Source: Pseudomonas sp. UBA6562
GTDB lineage: Bacteria > Pseudomonadota > Gammaproteobacteria > Pseudomonadales > Pseudomonadaceae
Direction of reading: 5' to 3'
Assembly (NCBI RefSeq): GCF_002434265.1
Contig: NZ_DJJS01000008.1
Location: 261,760-293,428, forward strand
DNA: 31,669 nucleotides
Positions 8,774-20,700 of the stretch are shown here, piece after piece; position 1 is the stretch's first letter, and every line of letters begins with the position of its first letter. The position numbers were made by a program, and so were the translations under genes. The notes beneath the pieces are model-generated. The model worked only from the letters and a program-made list of their open reading frames with translations, had not been told where the DNA came from and did not search any database.

Positions 8774-11700
8774 CTACAGCGCCTCCAGCTCCGCCATCAG
8801 ATCGCTCAACCGATCGACCTTGTCGTCGTCCAGCACGCTGCCCTGCAACCCCCGCACATACTCGGCCAGCGCCTCCACCGTGCTGCACTCGAACATCGCC
8901 CGCAGCGGCACGTCGAGCTGCAATTGCTTCTGCACCCGCGAAGCGATTTGCGTGGCCAGCAGCGAATGACCGCCCAACTCGAAGAAGTTGTCGCGCACGC
9001 CCACCTGTTCGACGCCGAGCACATCGGCCCAGACATCGGCCAGGGTCTGTTCCAGCTCGTCGCGCGGCGCCAGGTACTCACCACGCGCAGCCACACCGAT
9101 CTCAACCACCGGCAGCGCCTTGCGGTCGAGTTTGCCGTTGGCGTTGTGCGGCAGCTCGGTCAGCCAGGCGAAGTGCAGCGGCACCATGTACTCGGGCAAG
9201 GCTTCGCGCAGGCGCTGCTTGAACACCTCGACCAGTGCCGCATCGCCCTCGACGCCTTCGCGCGCCACCAGATAACCGACCAGGTAGCGCCCAGTGGCGC
9301 CGTCCTGCACGCCGACGGCCACATCGCGCAGTTCTGGCTGCTCGTGGAGACGGGCTTCGATTTCGCCCAACTCGATGCGGTAGCCACGGATCTTCACCTG
9401 GTGATCGATGCGCCCCACGTATTCCAACACGCCGTCGGCACGCCGCCGCGCCAGGTCGCCGGTGCGGTACAGGCGCTCGCCCGGCGCGCCGTGCGGGTGC
9501 GGCACGAAAGTCAGGGCCGTGCGCTGCGGGTCGCCCACGTAGCCACGACCGACGCCGGTGCCGGCCACGCACAGCTCGCCCACCGCACCGAGCGCCACCA
9601 GCGCTTGCTCCTCGTCGTACAGGTACAGGCGGTTGTTGTCGGTCGGCGTGCCGATGGGCAGGTAGCTGCCCTCGGTGGACGCGACGTCGACGCGGAAGAA
9701 CGCCACATCGTCCGAGCACTCGGCCGGGCCATAGGCATTGACCAAGCCAATGTCGGGATAACGCTGCAACCACTGCGCTGCCAGCTCTGGCGGCATGGCC
9801 TCACCGGTCGGCAACATCCAGCGCAGCCCCGCCAGTGCCACCGGCTCATCCGCGAGCATGCCTTGGATCAGCGACGGCACGCTCTCCAGCACACTGATGC
9901 CGGTCCGCGCCACGTGCGCCAGCAAGCCTTGCGGATCGTGGGCGATGGCATTGGGCACGATCTCCACACACGCGCCGAACAGGGGCGCGGCGAGGAACTG
10001 CCAGACCGAGATGTCGAAGCTTTGCGAGGCGGTCTGGGCGATTACGTCGTCGGCGCTCAGGCCGAGGTACGGCACCTTGCTCAACTGGTTGTTGAGCATG
10101 CCGCGCTGCTCGACCATCACCCCTTTGGGCAGGCCGGTGGAGCCGGAGGTGTAGATCACGTAGACCAGGTTATCCGGCCCGCTGTAGATGCCCGGATTAT
10201 GGCTGGCCACGGCGCTGGCCTGAACCTCCTCCCAGATCAGCAGACATGGGCGTACGGCGCCTGCGAGTGCGTCCAGCAAGGCGTTGGCCTGTTCGGCGCA
10301 GGCCGCGCTGCACACCAGCACGGGTGTGCGGCTCAGCTCGACGATGCGTTGCAGGCGTGCGCTGGGTAGGTCCGGGTCGAGCGGCAGGTAGCCCGCGCCG
10401 GCCTTGAAGCTGCCGACGATCATGCCCAAAAGCGGCAGGCCGCGCTCGGCGAGCAAGGCCACCGGCTGATCGACGCCCACCCCAGCCGCCAGCAGAGCGT
10501 GCCCCAGACGGTTGGCCGCCAGGTTCAACCCCGCATAGTCGAAGCTCGCCTCCAGGCAGCGGGCCACGGTGCGCTGCGGCTGGGCCGCGACCTGTGCTTC
10601 GAACAGGCGCACATAGCCCTGCTCCAGCGGATAGGCGTGGTCCGTCTGGTTGCAGTCGTGCAAGAGAAACTGCCGCTCGGCCTCGCCCAACAGCGGCAAG
10701 GCGGCCATGTCGGCATCGAAATGCTCGGCCAGGGCCAGGAGCAGGCGTTTGAACTCGCCCAACAGGCGCTCGACCGTGCTGGAGTCGAAGTAGCGCTGGT
10801 CGTAGGACAGGTGCAGGCCCAGGTCGTCGCCGGGATAGCACACCGCCGTCAACGGGAAGTTGGTGTGCGTGCGACCCGAGTCGGAGCTGGCGTTGAGCTG
10901 CTGGGCGTGGTCGAGCACCGCGCTTTGCACCGGCGCGTTCTCGAACACGAACAGGCTGTCGAACAGCGGCTGGCCCTTGGGCAGCTCGCTGCACGCCTGG
11001 ATCGCCACCAGCGGCAGGTATTCGTACTCGCGCAGCTCCAGGTTGCGTTCCAGCAGACCTTGCAGCCACTGGCGCACGCTGAGGCGCTGCCCGGGCGCCG
11101 GCAGTTGCACGCGCAGCGCCACGCTGTTGATGAACAGGCCGACGGTCTGCTGCATCTGCGGCAGGCTCACGGGCCGGCCGGCCACGGTCACACCGAAGGC
11201 CACGTCGCGCTCGCCGCTGTAGCGCGCCAGCACCAAAGCCCAGGCCGCCTGGGCGAAGGTGTTGACGGTCAGCTGATGGGCCTGGGCCAGTTCGCGCAAG
11301 CGTGCGCCCTGCGACGCTTCCAGGCGGGTGTAGCAATCGCCCACCTGCATGCCGTCGCCGGCATGGTCGTTGCGCAGCGGTCGGTCGCTGGGCAGCGCGG
11401 TGGCGCGCTCGAAGCCGGCCAGGTTGCGCTGCCACCACTGGCGCGCTTCGTCGAGGTCCTGGTGCTGCAGCCAGCCGATGTAGTCGCGGTAGCGCGGCGG
11501 CGGCGGCAATTGCGCCGCCTGGCCGGCGTCCAGGGCCTGGTAGATGACGAAGAAGTCGTTCATCAGCAACGAACGGCACCAGGCATCAATGAGGATGTGG
11601 TGGTTGCTCATCATGAACCAGTAGCGCGCTTCGCCCACGCGCACCAGGCGCAGGTGGAACGGCGGGGTTTCCAGCAAGGCGAAGCCGGCCTCGCGCTCGG

Positions 11701-14700
11701 CCTTGTGCAGCGTTTGCAGGCGCGCTTCCTGAGCGTCGGCATCGAGCTCGCGCCAGTCCTGGTAATCGACCTGCACGGCGCCTGGCTTGTGGATGATCTG
11801 CAGCATGGCCTCGCCGGCGTTCCAGCTGAACGAGGCGCGCAAGGCTTCGTGACGGGCCACCACGGCCTGCCAGGCAGCGGCGAAGCGCGGCTGGTCCAGG
11901 TCGCTGTCGATGCGGTAGCGGTCCTGCATGTAGTAGATGCCGGTGCCGGGTTCGAGCAGGGTGTGCAGCAGCATGCCCTCCTGCATCGGCGTCAGCGGGT
12001 AGACATCCTCGATCTCGGCGACGGGCACCGGCAACACATCGATTTGCGCCTGGGTCAGGGCTGCCAGGGCGAAGTCCGACGGGGTGAAGCCGCCCTGTCC
12101 CGGGGTCAGGCAATGCCCGATCAGCGCCAGCAGCTCGTCGCGATAGGCCTCGGCCAGGCCGCGCACGGTGGCCTCGACGTAACGCTCGGCGCTGTAGGTC
12201 CAGCGCAGTTGCAGCGCACCCCCGTATACCTGGCCATCGACGCTGAGCCAGTTGGGCAGCGGCGCGTCCAGGTCATGGGCCAAGCCCGCTGGGGCATCGA
12301 GTGGCTGGAACAGCGCAGCATCGTCGAACTGCTGGTCGAACTGGCCCAGGTAGTTGAAGGTGATGCGCGCCTGGGGCAAGGCCGCCATCTGCTCGCGCAC
12401 ACCGTCTTCGGCCAGGTAACGCAGCACGCCATAGCCCAGGCCCTTGTGCGGCACCTGGCGCAGTTGTTCCTTGATGCGCTTGAGCGAAGCGCCGCGGGAC
12501 GCCTCGTCGGTGCCCGCTACCGGGCTCAGGCGCAGCGGGTAGGCGTCGGTGAACCAGCCGACGCTGCGGGTCAGGTCGATGTCGTCGAACAACCCGTCGC
12601 GGCCATGCCCTTCCAGTTGCACCAGCGCGTCAGGGGCGCCAGTCCAGCGGCACAGCACGCGGGCCAGGGCGGTCAGCAGCAGGTCGTTGACCTGGGTGCG
12701 GTAGGCGGCGGGCGCCTGTTGCAGCAGCTGCTGGGTGTGCTCGGGCGCCAGGTCGATGACCACGCTGCGGGCGTGGCGCTGCAGGTTGCCGCCTTGTGGA
12801 TGGTCGCAAGGCAGTTCATGGCTCACCGCACGCAACTGGTCTTGCCACCAGTGCAGCTCGTCGCGCAGCGAATCGCTGCCGGCGTACTGCGCCAGGCGCG
12901 CGCTCCAGTCGCCCAGGGCATGGGTCTTGGCCGGCAGCGGCTGGCCGCGATAGAGCGCCTGCACGTCTTCGAGCAGCACGCGCCAGGACACGCCGTCCAC
13001 CACCAGGTGGTGGATCGCCAGCAGCAGACGCTGCTCGCCGCGCCCATCGCTGACCAGCAGGCCGCGCAGCAGCGGCCCTTCGGCGAGGTCCAGGCTGCGC
13101 TGCACGTCGCTGTACAGTGCTTGGCAGTCGTCCAGATCGGCGACTTCGGCGCTCCACAGCAAGGTCTGGTCGGTGATGGCGGCATAGCTGGCCTGCCAGC
13201 GGCCCGCCGTTTCCGTAAAGCGCAGGCGCAACGTGTCGTGGTGCGCCACCAGCGCGTTCAGCGCCCGTTGCAGTGCCTCGGCATCCAGGGTTTGTCGGGC
13301 GTGCAAGAGAACTGCCTGGTTCCAGTGCTGCGGTGCCGGCACGTCGCTGTCGAAGAACCAGTGCTGGATCGGCGTCAGGGCGCTGCCACCCTGGCGTGCG
13401 CCCTGCTCGACCTGGGCCGCGCCTGTGCCTTGGGTGACCACGGCGGCCAGGGTCTGGATGGTCTGGTGCTGGAACAGGTCGCGCGGGGTGAACTGCAAAC
13501 CCAACTGTCGCGCGCGGCTGACCACCTGGATCGACAGGATCGAATCGCCGCCGAGCTCGAAGAAATTGTCCTGCACACCCACTTGGGCGAGGTTCAGCAC
13601 CTCGCTCCAGACCTGCGCCAGTTGCGTTTCCAGCGCGCCGCTCGGCGCTTGGTAACCCTGCTGGGCCTGTTGCAGGTCGGGCGCGGGCAAGGCGCGGCGG
13701 TCGAGCTTGCCGTTGCCCATCAAAGGCAGTCGGTCGAGCAGCACCAGGTGCGCCGGCACCATGTGGTCGGGCAGTTGCTGGCGGGCATGGGCCTTGACCG
13801 CATCGCGCAGCGCCGCCTGGGCCGCCGCATCGGCGCGGGCCAGGGCGCCGACCAGGTAGCCCACCAACTGCTTGCCGCCGGGCAGGTCGAGGGCCAAGAC
13901 CACCGCTTCGTCGACTTGGGCATGGTCTTGCAGACGGCTTTCGATTTCGCCGAGCTCGATGCGAAAACCGCGGATCTTCACCTGCTGGTCGGCACGCCCG
14001 ACGTACTCCACCAGGCCGTCGGCGCGCAGCCGCACCAGGTCGCCGGTGCGGTACAGGCGCCCGCCTGCGTCGCCGAACGGATCGGCGACGAAGCGCTCGG
14101 CGGTCAGCCCCGTACGCGCGTGGTAACCCTGGGCCAGGCCCGCGCCACCGACGTACAGCTCACCGATGCCGCCTTGCGGCAGCAGCGCCAGGTCTTCGTC
14201 GAGCACATAGCCGCTGCGGGCGCCGATCAATTGGCCGATCGGTACGCTGCCGGCATCGCTCGGCAGCAGCGCCGGCGCACGGCAGGCCAGCGGCATGACC
14301 ACGGTTTCGGTCGGCCCATAGGCGTTGAACAGTTCGCCGGGCTGGAAGGCTTCGCGCAAGCGTTGCAGATGCTCGCCGGTCAGCGCCTCGCCCCCGGTGA
14401 TGACCAAGCGTACCGGCAGGATCTCGCCGTGAGCGAGCAGGTGCTGCGCCAACTGGCTGCCATAGCTTGGCGTGAAGCCCAGCACGCTGACCCGCTGTTC
14501 GCGGATCAACCGGCAGATCTCCTCGGCGCCCCACTGGCCCTGGGCGCGCAGCACCACGCGGGCGCCGCACAGCAACGGCACCAGCAGGCGTTCGCTGGCG
14601 GCGTCGAAGTTGATCGAATAGAAGTGCAGCTCGCAGTCGTCGCTGCGCATGCCGAAGGCGCGGATCACCGCCTGGCAGTGCATGGCGATCTGGCCATGCT

Positions 14701-17700
14701 CGACCACCACGCCCTTGGGCTGGCCGGTGGAACCGGAGGTGTAGATCACATAAGCCGGGTATTGCGCCAGATCGGGCAACGCCGGCGCATCGGCAGGATA
14801 CTCGGCCAAAGCCGCGCCATCGCTTTCCGGGCTCCACAGCCTGACGTCCGCCGGCAGCTCGCCCAGGCGTTCGAGCAGCGCTTGGGGCGCGATGAGCAGT
14901 TCCAGACGGCTGTCGCCAATCAAGTAGTGCAGACGCTCGAGCGGGTATTCCGGATCGAGCGGCACGTAGGCACCGCCGGCCTTGAGGATGGCCAGCAAGC
15001 CGACCACCAGGTCCAGCGAGCGCTCCAGCGCCAGGCCCACGCGCACATCGGGACCGACGCCGCGGGCGCGCAAGGCGTGGGCCAGACGATTGGCGCGCTG
15101 GTCCAGCTCGGCGTAGCTCAAGTGCTGGCCGGCGAAGGTCAGCGCCAAGGCATCCGGCGTGCGTGACGCTTGGTCGGCGAACAGGCCATGCACGGTCTGG
15201 GTCAGGTCCAGGTCGGGCTCGCCTTGCAATTGGCCGAGCAGGTCTTGGCGCTCCTCGTCTCCCAGCATCGGCAGCTCGCAGAGACGCTGCTGCGGATCGT
15301 CCAGCAGGCCTGCCAGCAGGCGTTGCAGGTGCTCGGCCAGGCGCGCGATGCGCGGCTCGTCGAACAGGTCGCGGCTGTAGGTCAGGCAGCAGCCCAGACG
15401 GCCGTCGAGGTCAGTGATCTCCAAGTACAGGTCGAACTTGGTCGCGCTGGCGTCGTTGACCAGATAGTCGACCTGCATGCCCGACAGCTCGCGGCTTTGC
15501 TGGAAGCTCCAGCGCTGCACGTTGCACATCACCTGGAACAGCGGGTTGTAAGCGCTGCTGCGCGGCGGTTGCAAGGCATCGACCAGTTGCTCGAACGGCA
15601 GGTCCTGGTGCGACTGGCCATCGATGACCGTGTCGCGCATCTGCTCGAGCAGCGCCAGGGCGCTCATCTGCCCGTCCACTTCGCAGCGCAGCACCTGGGT
15701 GTTGAGGAAGGCGCCGATCAGCCCTTCGCTCTCCGGGCGGATGCGGTTGGCCACCGGCGCGCCGATGCGCAGGTCGCGCTGGCCGCTGTGACGGTGCAGC
15801 AAGGCGGCCAGGGTGGCGGTCATGGTCATGAACAGGGTCAGGCCATGTTGGCTGTTGAAGGCGTGCACACGCTCGACCAGCGCGGCCGGCAGGTCGAAGC
15901 GGTACAAGCCACCGCGGTGGCTCTGCACCGCCGGTCGCGGCCGGTCGCTGGGCAGCGCCAGCACCGGGTGCTCGTCGCCCAGGCGGGCTTTCCAATAGTC
16001 CAGTTGCCGCTGGCCTTCGCCGGCTTCGAGCCACTGGCGGTGCCAGACGCTGTAGTCCAGGTACTGCACCGCCAAGGGCGGCAGCGGCGAATCGCGCTCG
16101 TCGACGAAGGCTTCGTACAGCTCGCCCAGCTCGCGGGCGAAGATGTCCATGGCCCAGCCTTCGGTGACGATGTGGTGCAGGGTGAGCACGAAGTGGTGCT
16201 CGCGCTCGCCGGTCTTGGCCAGGCAGGCACGCAGCAGCGGGCCGCGCTCCAGGTCGAAGGGCAAGTGGGCCTGCTGGTCGGCCAGCCGTTGCAGGCGCTG
16301 CTCGCGCTGGTCGGCGTCGAGCGCAGAGAAATCGTGCCAGCCGAGGGTGAGGCCGGCGTCGTCGGCCACGCACTGGAACGGCTTGCCGTCGATGCTGGGG
16401 AAAGTGGTACGCAGCGCTTCGTGTCGCACCAGCAGCGCCTGCACGGCGCGCTCGAAGGCGTCCACGTGCAGCGCGCCACGCAAGCGCGCCATGCCGCCGA
16501 CGTTGTACGCCGGGCTCTCGGGCTCCATGTGCCAGAGGATCCACATGCGCTGCTGGGAATGCGACAGCGGCACCGCCCGGCGGCGGTCGACACGGGCGAT
16601 CGCGCCCTGTCGGTTGCGCAGGCCGCTGGCCTGGACGCGCGCGATCTCGGCGCAGAACGCGCCCAGCTCGCTGGCCTCGAACAAGGCCTTGAGCGGCAGC
16701 TCGACGTCGCAGGCCTGGCGGCTGCGCGAGACGATCTGGGTGGCCAGCAGCGAATGGCCGCCGAGGGCGAAGAAGTCGTCCTGCAGACCCACCTGGGCCA
16801 CGCCCAGCACCTCGCACCAGATCGCCGCGACCTGCCGTTGCAACGGCGTCTGCGGCGCGACATGCGCGCGCTGTTGCCAGGTGGGGGCCGGCAAGGCGCG
16901 GCGGTCGACCTTGCCGCTTGGGCCAAGCGGCATCTGCGCCAGGTGCAGCAGTTGCGCAGGCACCATGTAGGCCGGCAGTTGCGCGGCCAGGGCCGCGAGC
17001 AGTTCGTCGCTGCGCTCGCGGCCGCTGTAGTAGCCGACCAGCTGCGCGCCGACGGCGTCCCGATGCACCAGCACCACGGCCTGTTCGACGCCGGCCTGGG
17101 CCAGCAGCAGCGCTTGCACTTCCTCAGGCTCGACACGGAAGCCGCGCACCTTCACCTGCTGGTCGAGGCGCCCGAGGTATTCCAGGGCCTGCACGCCGGC
17201 GTTCCAGCGGGCCCGGTCGCCGCTGCGGTACAGGCGCTGGCCGTCGCCCGCAGGGTCGGGCAGGAAGCGTTCGGCGGTCAGCCCAGGCCGGCCCAGGTAG
17301 CCACGGGCAAGCCCCGCCCCGCCCAGGTACAGCTCGCCGGGCACGCCCAAGGGGCTCGGTTGCAGGTCGGCATCGAGCACCTGACAACGCACGTTGGCCA
17401 GTGGTCGGCCGATGGGCGACAACGCGCCGTCGCTGGCCTGGCAGCGCCAGTGGGTGACGTTGATGGCGGTTTCGGTGGGGCCGTAGCGGTTGTCCAGCAG
17501 CACATGCGGCAATACCTGCAAGGCGCGGTCGCGCAGGGCGGCGGGCAGCGCCTCGCCGCCGCAGAACAGGCGGCGCAGCGTGTGGCAGCGCGCAGCCTCC
17601 GGTTCTTGCAGGAATACCTGCAACAGCGGCGGCACGAAGTGCAGGGTGGTTACGGCGAACTGCTGCACCAGGCGAGCGATGCGCTGCGGGTCGCGGTGCT

Positions 17701-20700
17701 CGCCAGGCCCGGCGAGCACCAGCGAGCAGCCGCTGAGCAACGGCCAGAAGCATTCCCACACCGACACGTCGAAGCTGATCGGTGCCTTCTGCAAAATCAC
17801 GTCGCTGGCGTCCAGGGCATAGTGCGCCTGCATCCATTGCAAGCGCTCGGCCAGGGCGGCGTGGGTGTTGCCCACTCCTTTCGGGCGCCCGGTGGAGCCG
17901 GAGGTGTAGATCACGTAAGCCAGGTGCTCGCCGTGCACGTGCAGGCGCGGGGCCTGGCACGGCCAGTTGTCCAGGTGCAGTTGGTCGAGGGCGATGACGC
18001 TGAGCCCGTCGCGCTGCGGCAGGCGGTCCAGCACGTCGCTGTGGCTGAGCAGCAGCTCGGCGCCACAGTCGTCGAGCATGTAGGCCAGGCGCTCGGCCGG
18101 ATAGTCGACGTCGAGCGGCACGTAGGCCCCGCCTGCCTTGAGGATCGCCAGCAAGCCGACCAGCAGTTGCGGCGAGCGCTCCAGGGCGATGGCCACGCAG
18201 GTGTCCGGGCCTACGCCTTTGTCGCGCAGGTAATGCGCCAGGCGGTTGGCCTGCTGATGCAGCGCGGCGTAGCTCAGGCTGCCGCCGTCCCATTGCACGG
18301 CGATGCGCTCGGCGCAGGCGCGGGCCTGGTCTTCGAGGTGGTCGGGCAACAGGCGCGCAGCGCAAGGTGCAGGCGCCTCGCCCCAGGCCAGCAACTGCCC
18401 CCGCTCGGCGGCGCTTAGCAGTCGTATGGCACCCACGGCCAGCTGCGGCTGCGCACAGACCTGTTCGAGCAGGGCCAGCAGGTGCCCGGCCAGACGCTCG
18501 ACGGTGCTGGCGTCGAACAGCGCGGCGGCATAGTCGAAGGCCAGGCTCAAGCGGCCCTGGTGATCCTGCTCGCTGTGCAGTTGCAGGTCGAACTTGGCCT
18601 CGCGGCTGTGCCAGGGCAGCTCCTGGGCCAGCAGCCCGGGCAGCCGGCGCAGCGCCGAGAGGTCGCGTTGCTGGTGGTTGAACATGACCTGGAACAGGCC
18701 CTGTTCGCGGGCCTCGGGCAACGCTTCGAGCAGTTGTTCGAAAGGCAGGTCCTGATGCGCCTGGGCATCCAGGGTATGGCCGCGCACCTGGTCGAGCAGC
18801 GCGCTGAACGGCAGTTGCGCGTCGAGCTCGCTGCGCAGCACCTGGGTGTTGATGAAGAAGCCGACCAACCCTTGGGCTTCGAGCCGGGGCCGGTTGGCGT
18901 TGGGCACACCGACGCGGATGTCGCCCTGCCCGGTATAGCGGTACAGCAGCGCCTGCCAGCCGGCCAGCAGCACCATGAACACGCTGGCGCCCTGGTCGCG
19001 GGCCAGTCGTTCCAGCGCAGTGCACAGTGGCGTCGGCACCTTGACCTGCAAGCGCGCGGCATGGCGATCCTGGGCGCTGCCGCGTGGGTGGTCGGTGGCC
19101 AGGTCCAGCACCGGCAGCGCGTCGCCCAAGCGCTGTCGCCAGTACGCCAGTTGCCGCACGTCCTCGCCGTCGGCCAGCCATTGCCGTTGCCACTGCCCAT
19201 AGTCGGCGTACGCCAGCGGCAGCGCAGGCAACTGCCCTGCGCTGCCGGGCGCGGCATAGAGGCGAGCGAATTCGTCGAGCAGGATGTTCAGCGACCAGCC
19301 GTCGGCGACGATGTGGTGCAGGGTCACCCACAGCTGGTGCTGCTCCTCGTCCAGGCGCGCCAGGGTCACCCGCAGCAGCGGGCCTTGGCGCAGGTCGAAG
19401 GGTTGCTGGGCTTCGGCTTCGCGGTGGGCGGCGACTTCGGCTTCGCTCAGCCCTTGCAGATCGAGGTGGGTCAGCATCAACGGTCGTTCGGGATGGACCT
19501 GCTGGAGCGCCTGGCCATCGACTTCGCTGAACAGGGTGCGCAACGATTCGTGGCGCGCCACCAAGGCCTGGAACGCACGTTGCACCGCCTCGGCGTCCAG
19601 TTCGCCGCGCAGGCTCAAACCGGCCGGCACGTTGTAGGCCGCCGATTCGGGTTCGAGTTGCCACAGTAGCCATAAGCGGTTCTGCGCCAGCGACTGGGGC
19701 ACGGCTTGGCCCTGGGCCTGCCGTGCGATGGCCGTCGGCACCTGGGCGCCGCTGGCGAGCTGCTCGCCAACCGCCGCGCTGTAGGCGGCGAGCGTCGGCG
19801 CCTCGAACAGCAGGCGCAGGCTCAGGTCCACGCCCAGCTCGTCGGCCAGACGCGCAGTGAGCTGGGCGGCGGCGATGGAGTTGCCGCCCAACAGCAGAAA
19901 GTGGTCCTCGGCGGACACCGCCGTGAGCTTGAGCTGCTCGCACCACAGCGCGGCGATGCGCCGTTGCAAGGCATCGTGCTCGGCCGCAGACGCCTGTTGC
20001 GGCTCCACGGGTGCGGGGAAGCGGGCATAGCAGTCGAGGCTGCCATCGTCCATGCGCTGGCGGCAGGCCGAGCGCTGCAACTTGCCGCTCGACGTTTTGG
20101 GCAACGCACCAGGGTTGAGCAACAGCACCACGGCCGGCGCCTGGTTGCAGGCCTCGGCAACCACTTGGCGCAGGCGCGCGATCAACTGATCGGCCGGCAG
20201 GGATTTCTGCACGCCCCGGCCCACTTCCACGGCCACGCCAATCCCCTCCTCGCCTTGCTGCTCGACGGCGAACACCGCCACCCGGCCTTTGCGCAGGCCT
20301 TCGACCTCGCGTTCCAGGGTCTGCTCGACGTCCTGCGGATAGAGGTTCTGCCCACGCACGATGAGCAGGTCCTTCAAACGGCCGCTGACGAACAGCTCGC
20401 CGTCGCGCACGAAGCCCAGGTCGCCGGTGCGCAGCCAGGTCTGGCCGTCGCGGGCGACGAAGGTGCGCGCGCTGGCCTCGGGATTGCGCCAGTAGCCGCG
20501 GGCGATGCTCGGCCCGGCCGCCCAGATTTCGCCGACCTGGTCGTCGGCCAGCACGGCCAGGCTGTGCGGTTCGACGATCTGCACGGCATGGCCGGGCTGG
20601 GCGAAGCCGCAGCTCATCAGCACGCTGCCCTCGCCCGCTTCGATGCGGTGCGCGGCCAGCGCCTGGGCATCGACCTGCAAGGCCGGGATACCGCCACCGC

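Noticed and set aside
10499..18418. Very long open frames antisense to pvdL (1555 and 1082 codons)
   Set aside because: They mirror the GC3-biased codons of pvdL, show no domain, signal or ribosome site, and have the Gln/Val/Leu/Arg-rich composition typical of antisense shadows. Other long antisense frames over uup, slt and ccoN are the same.
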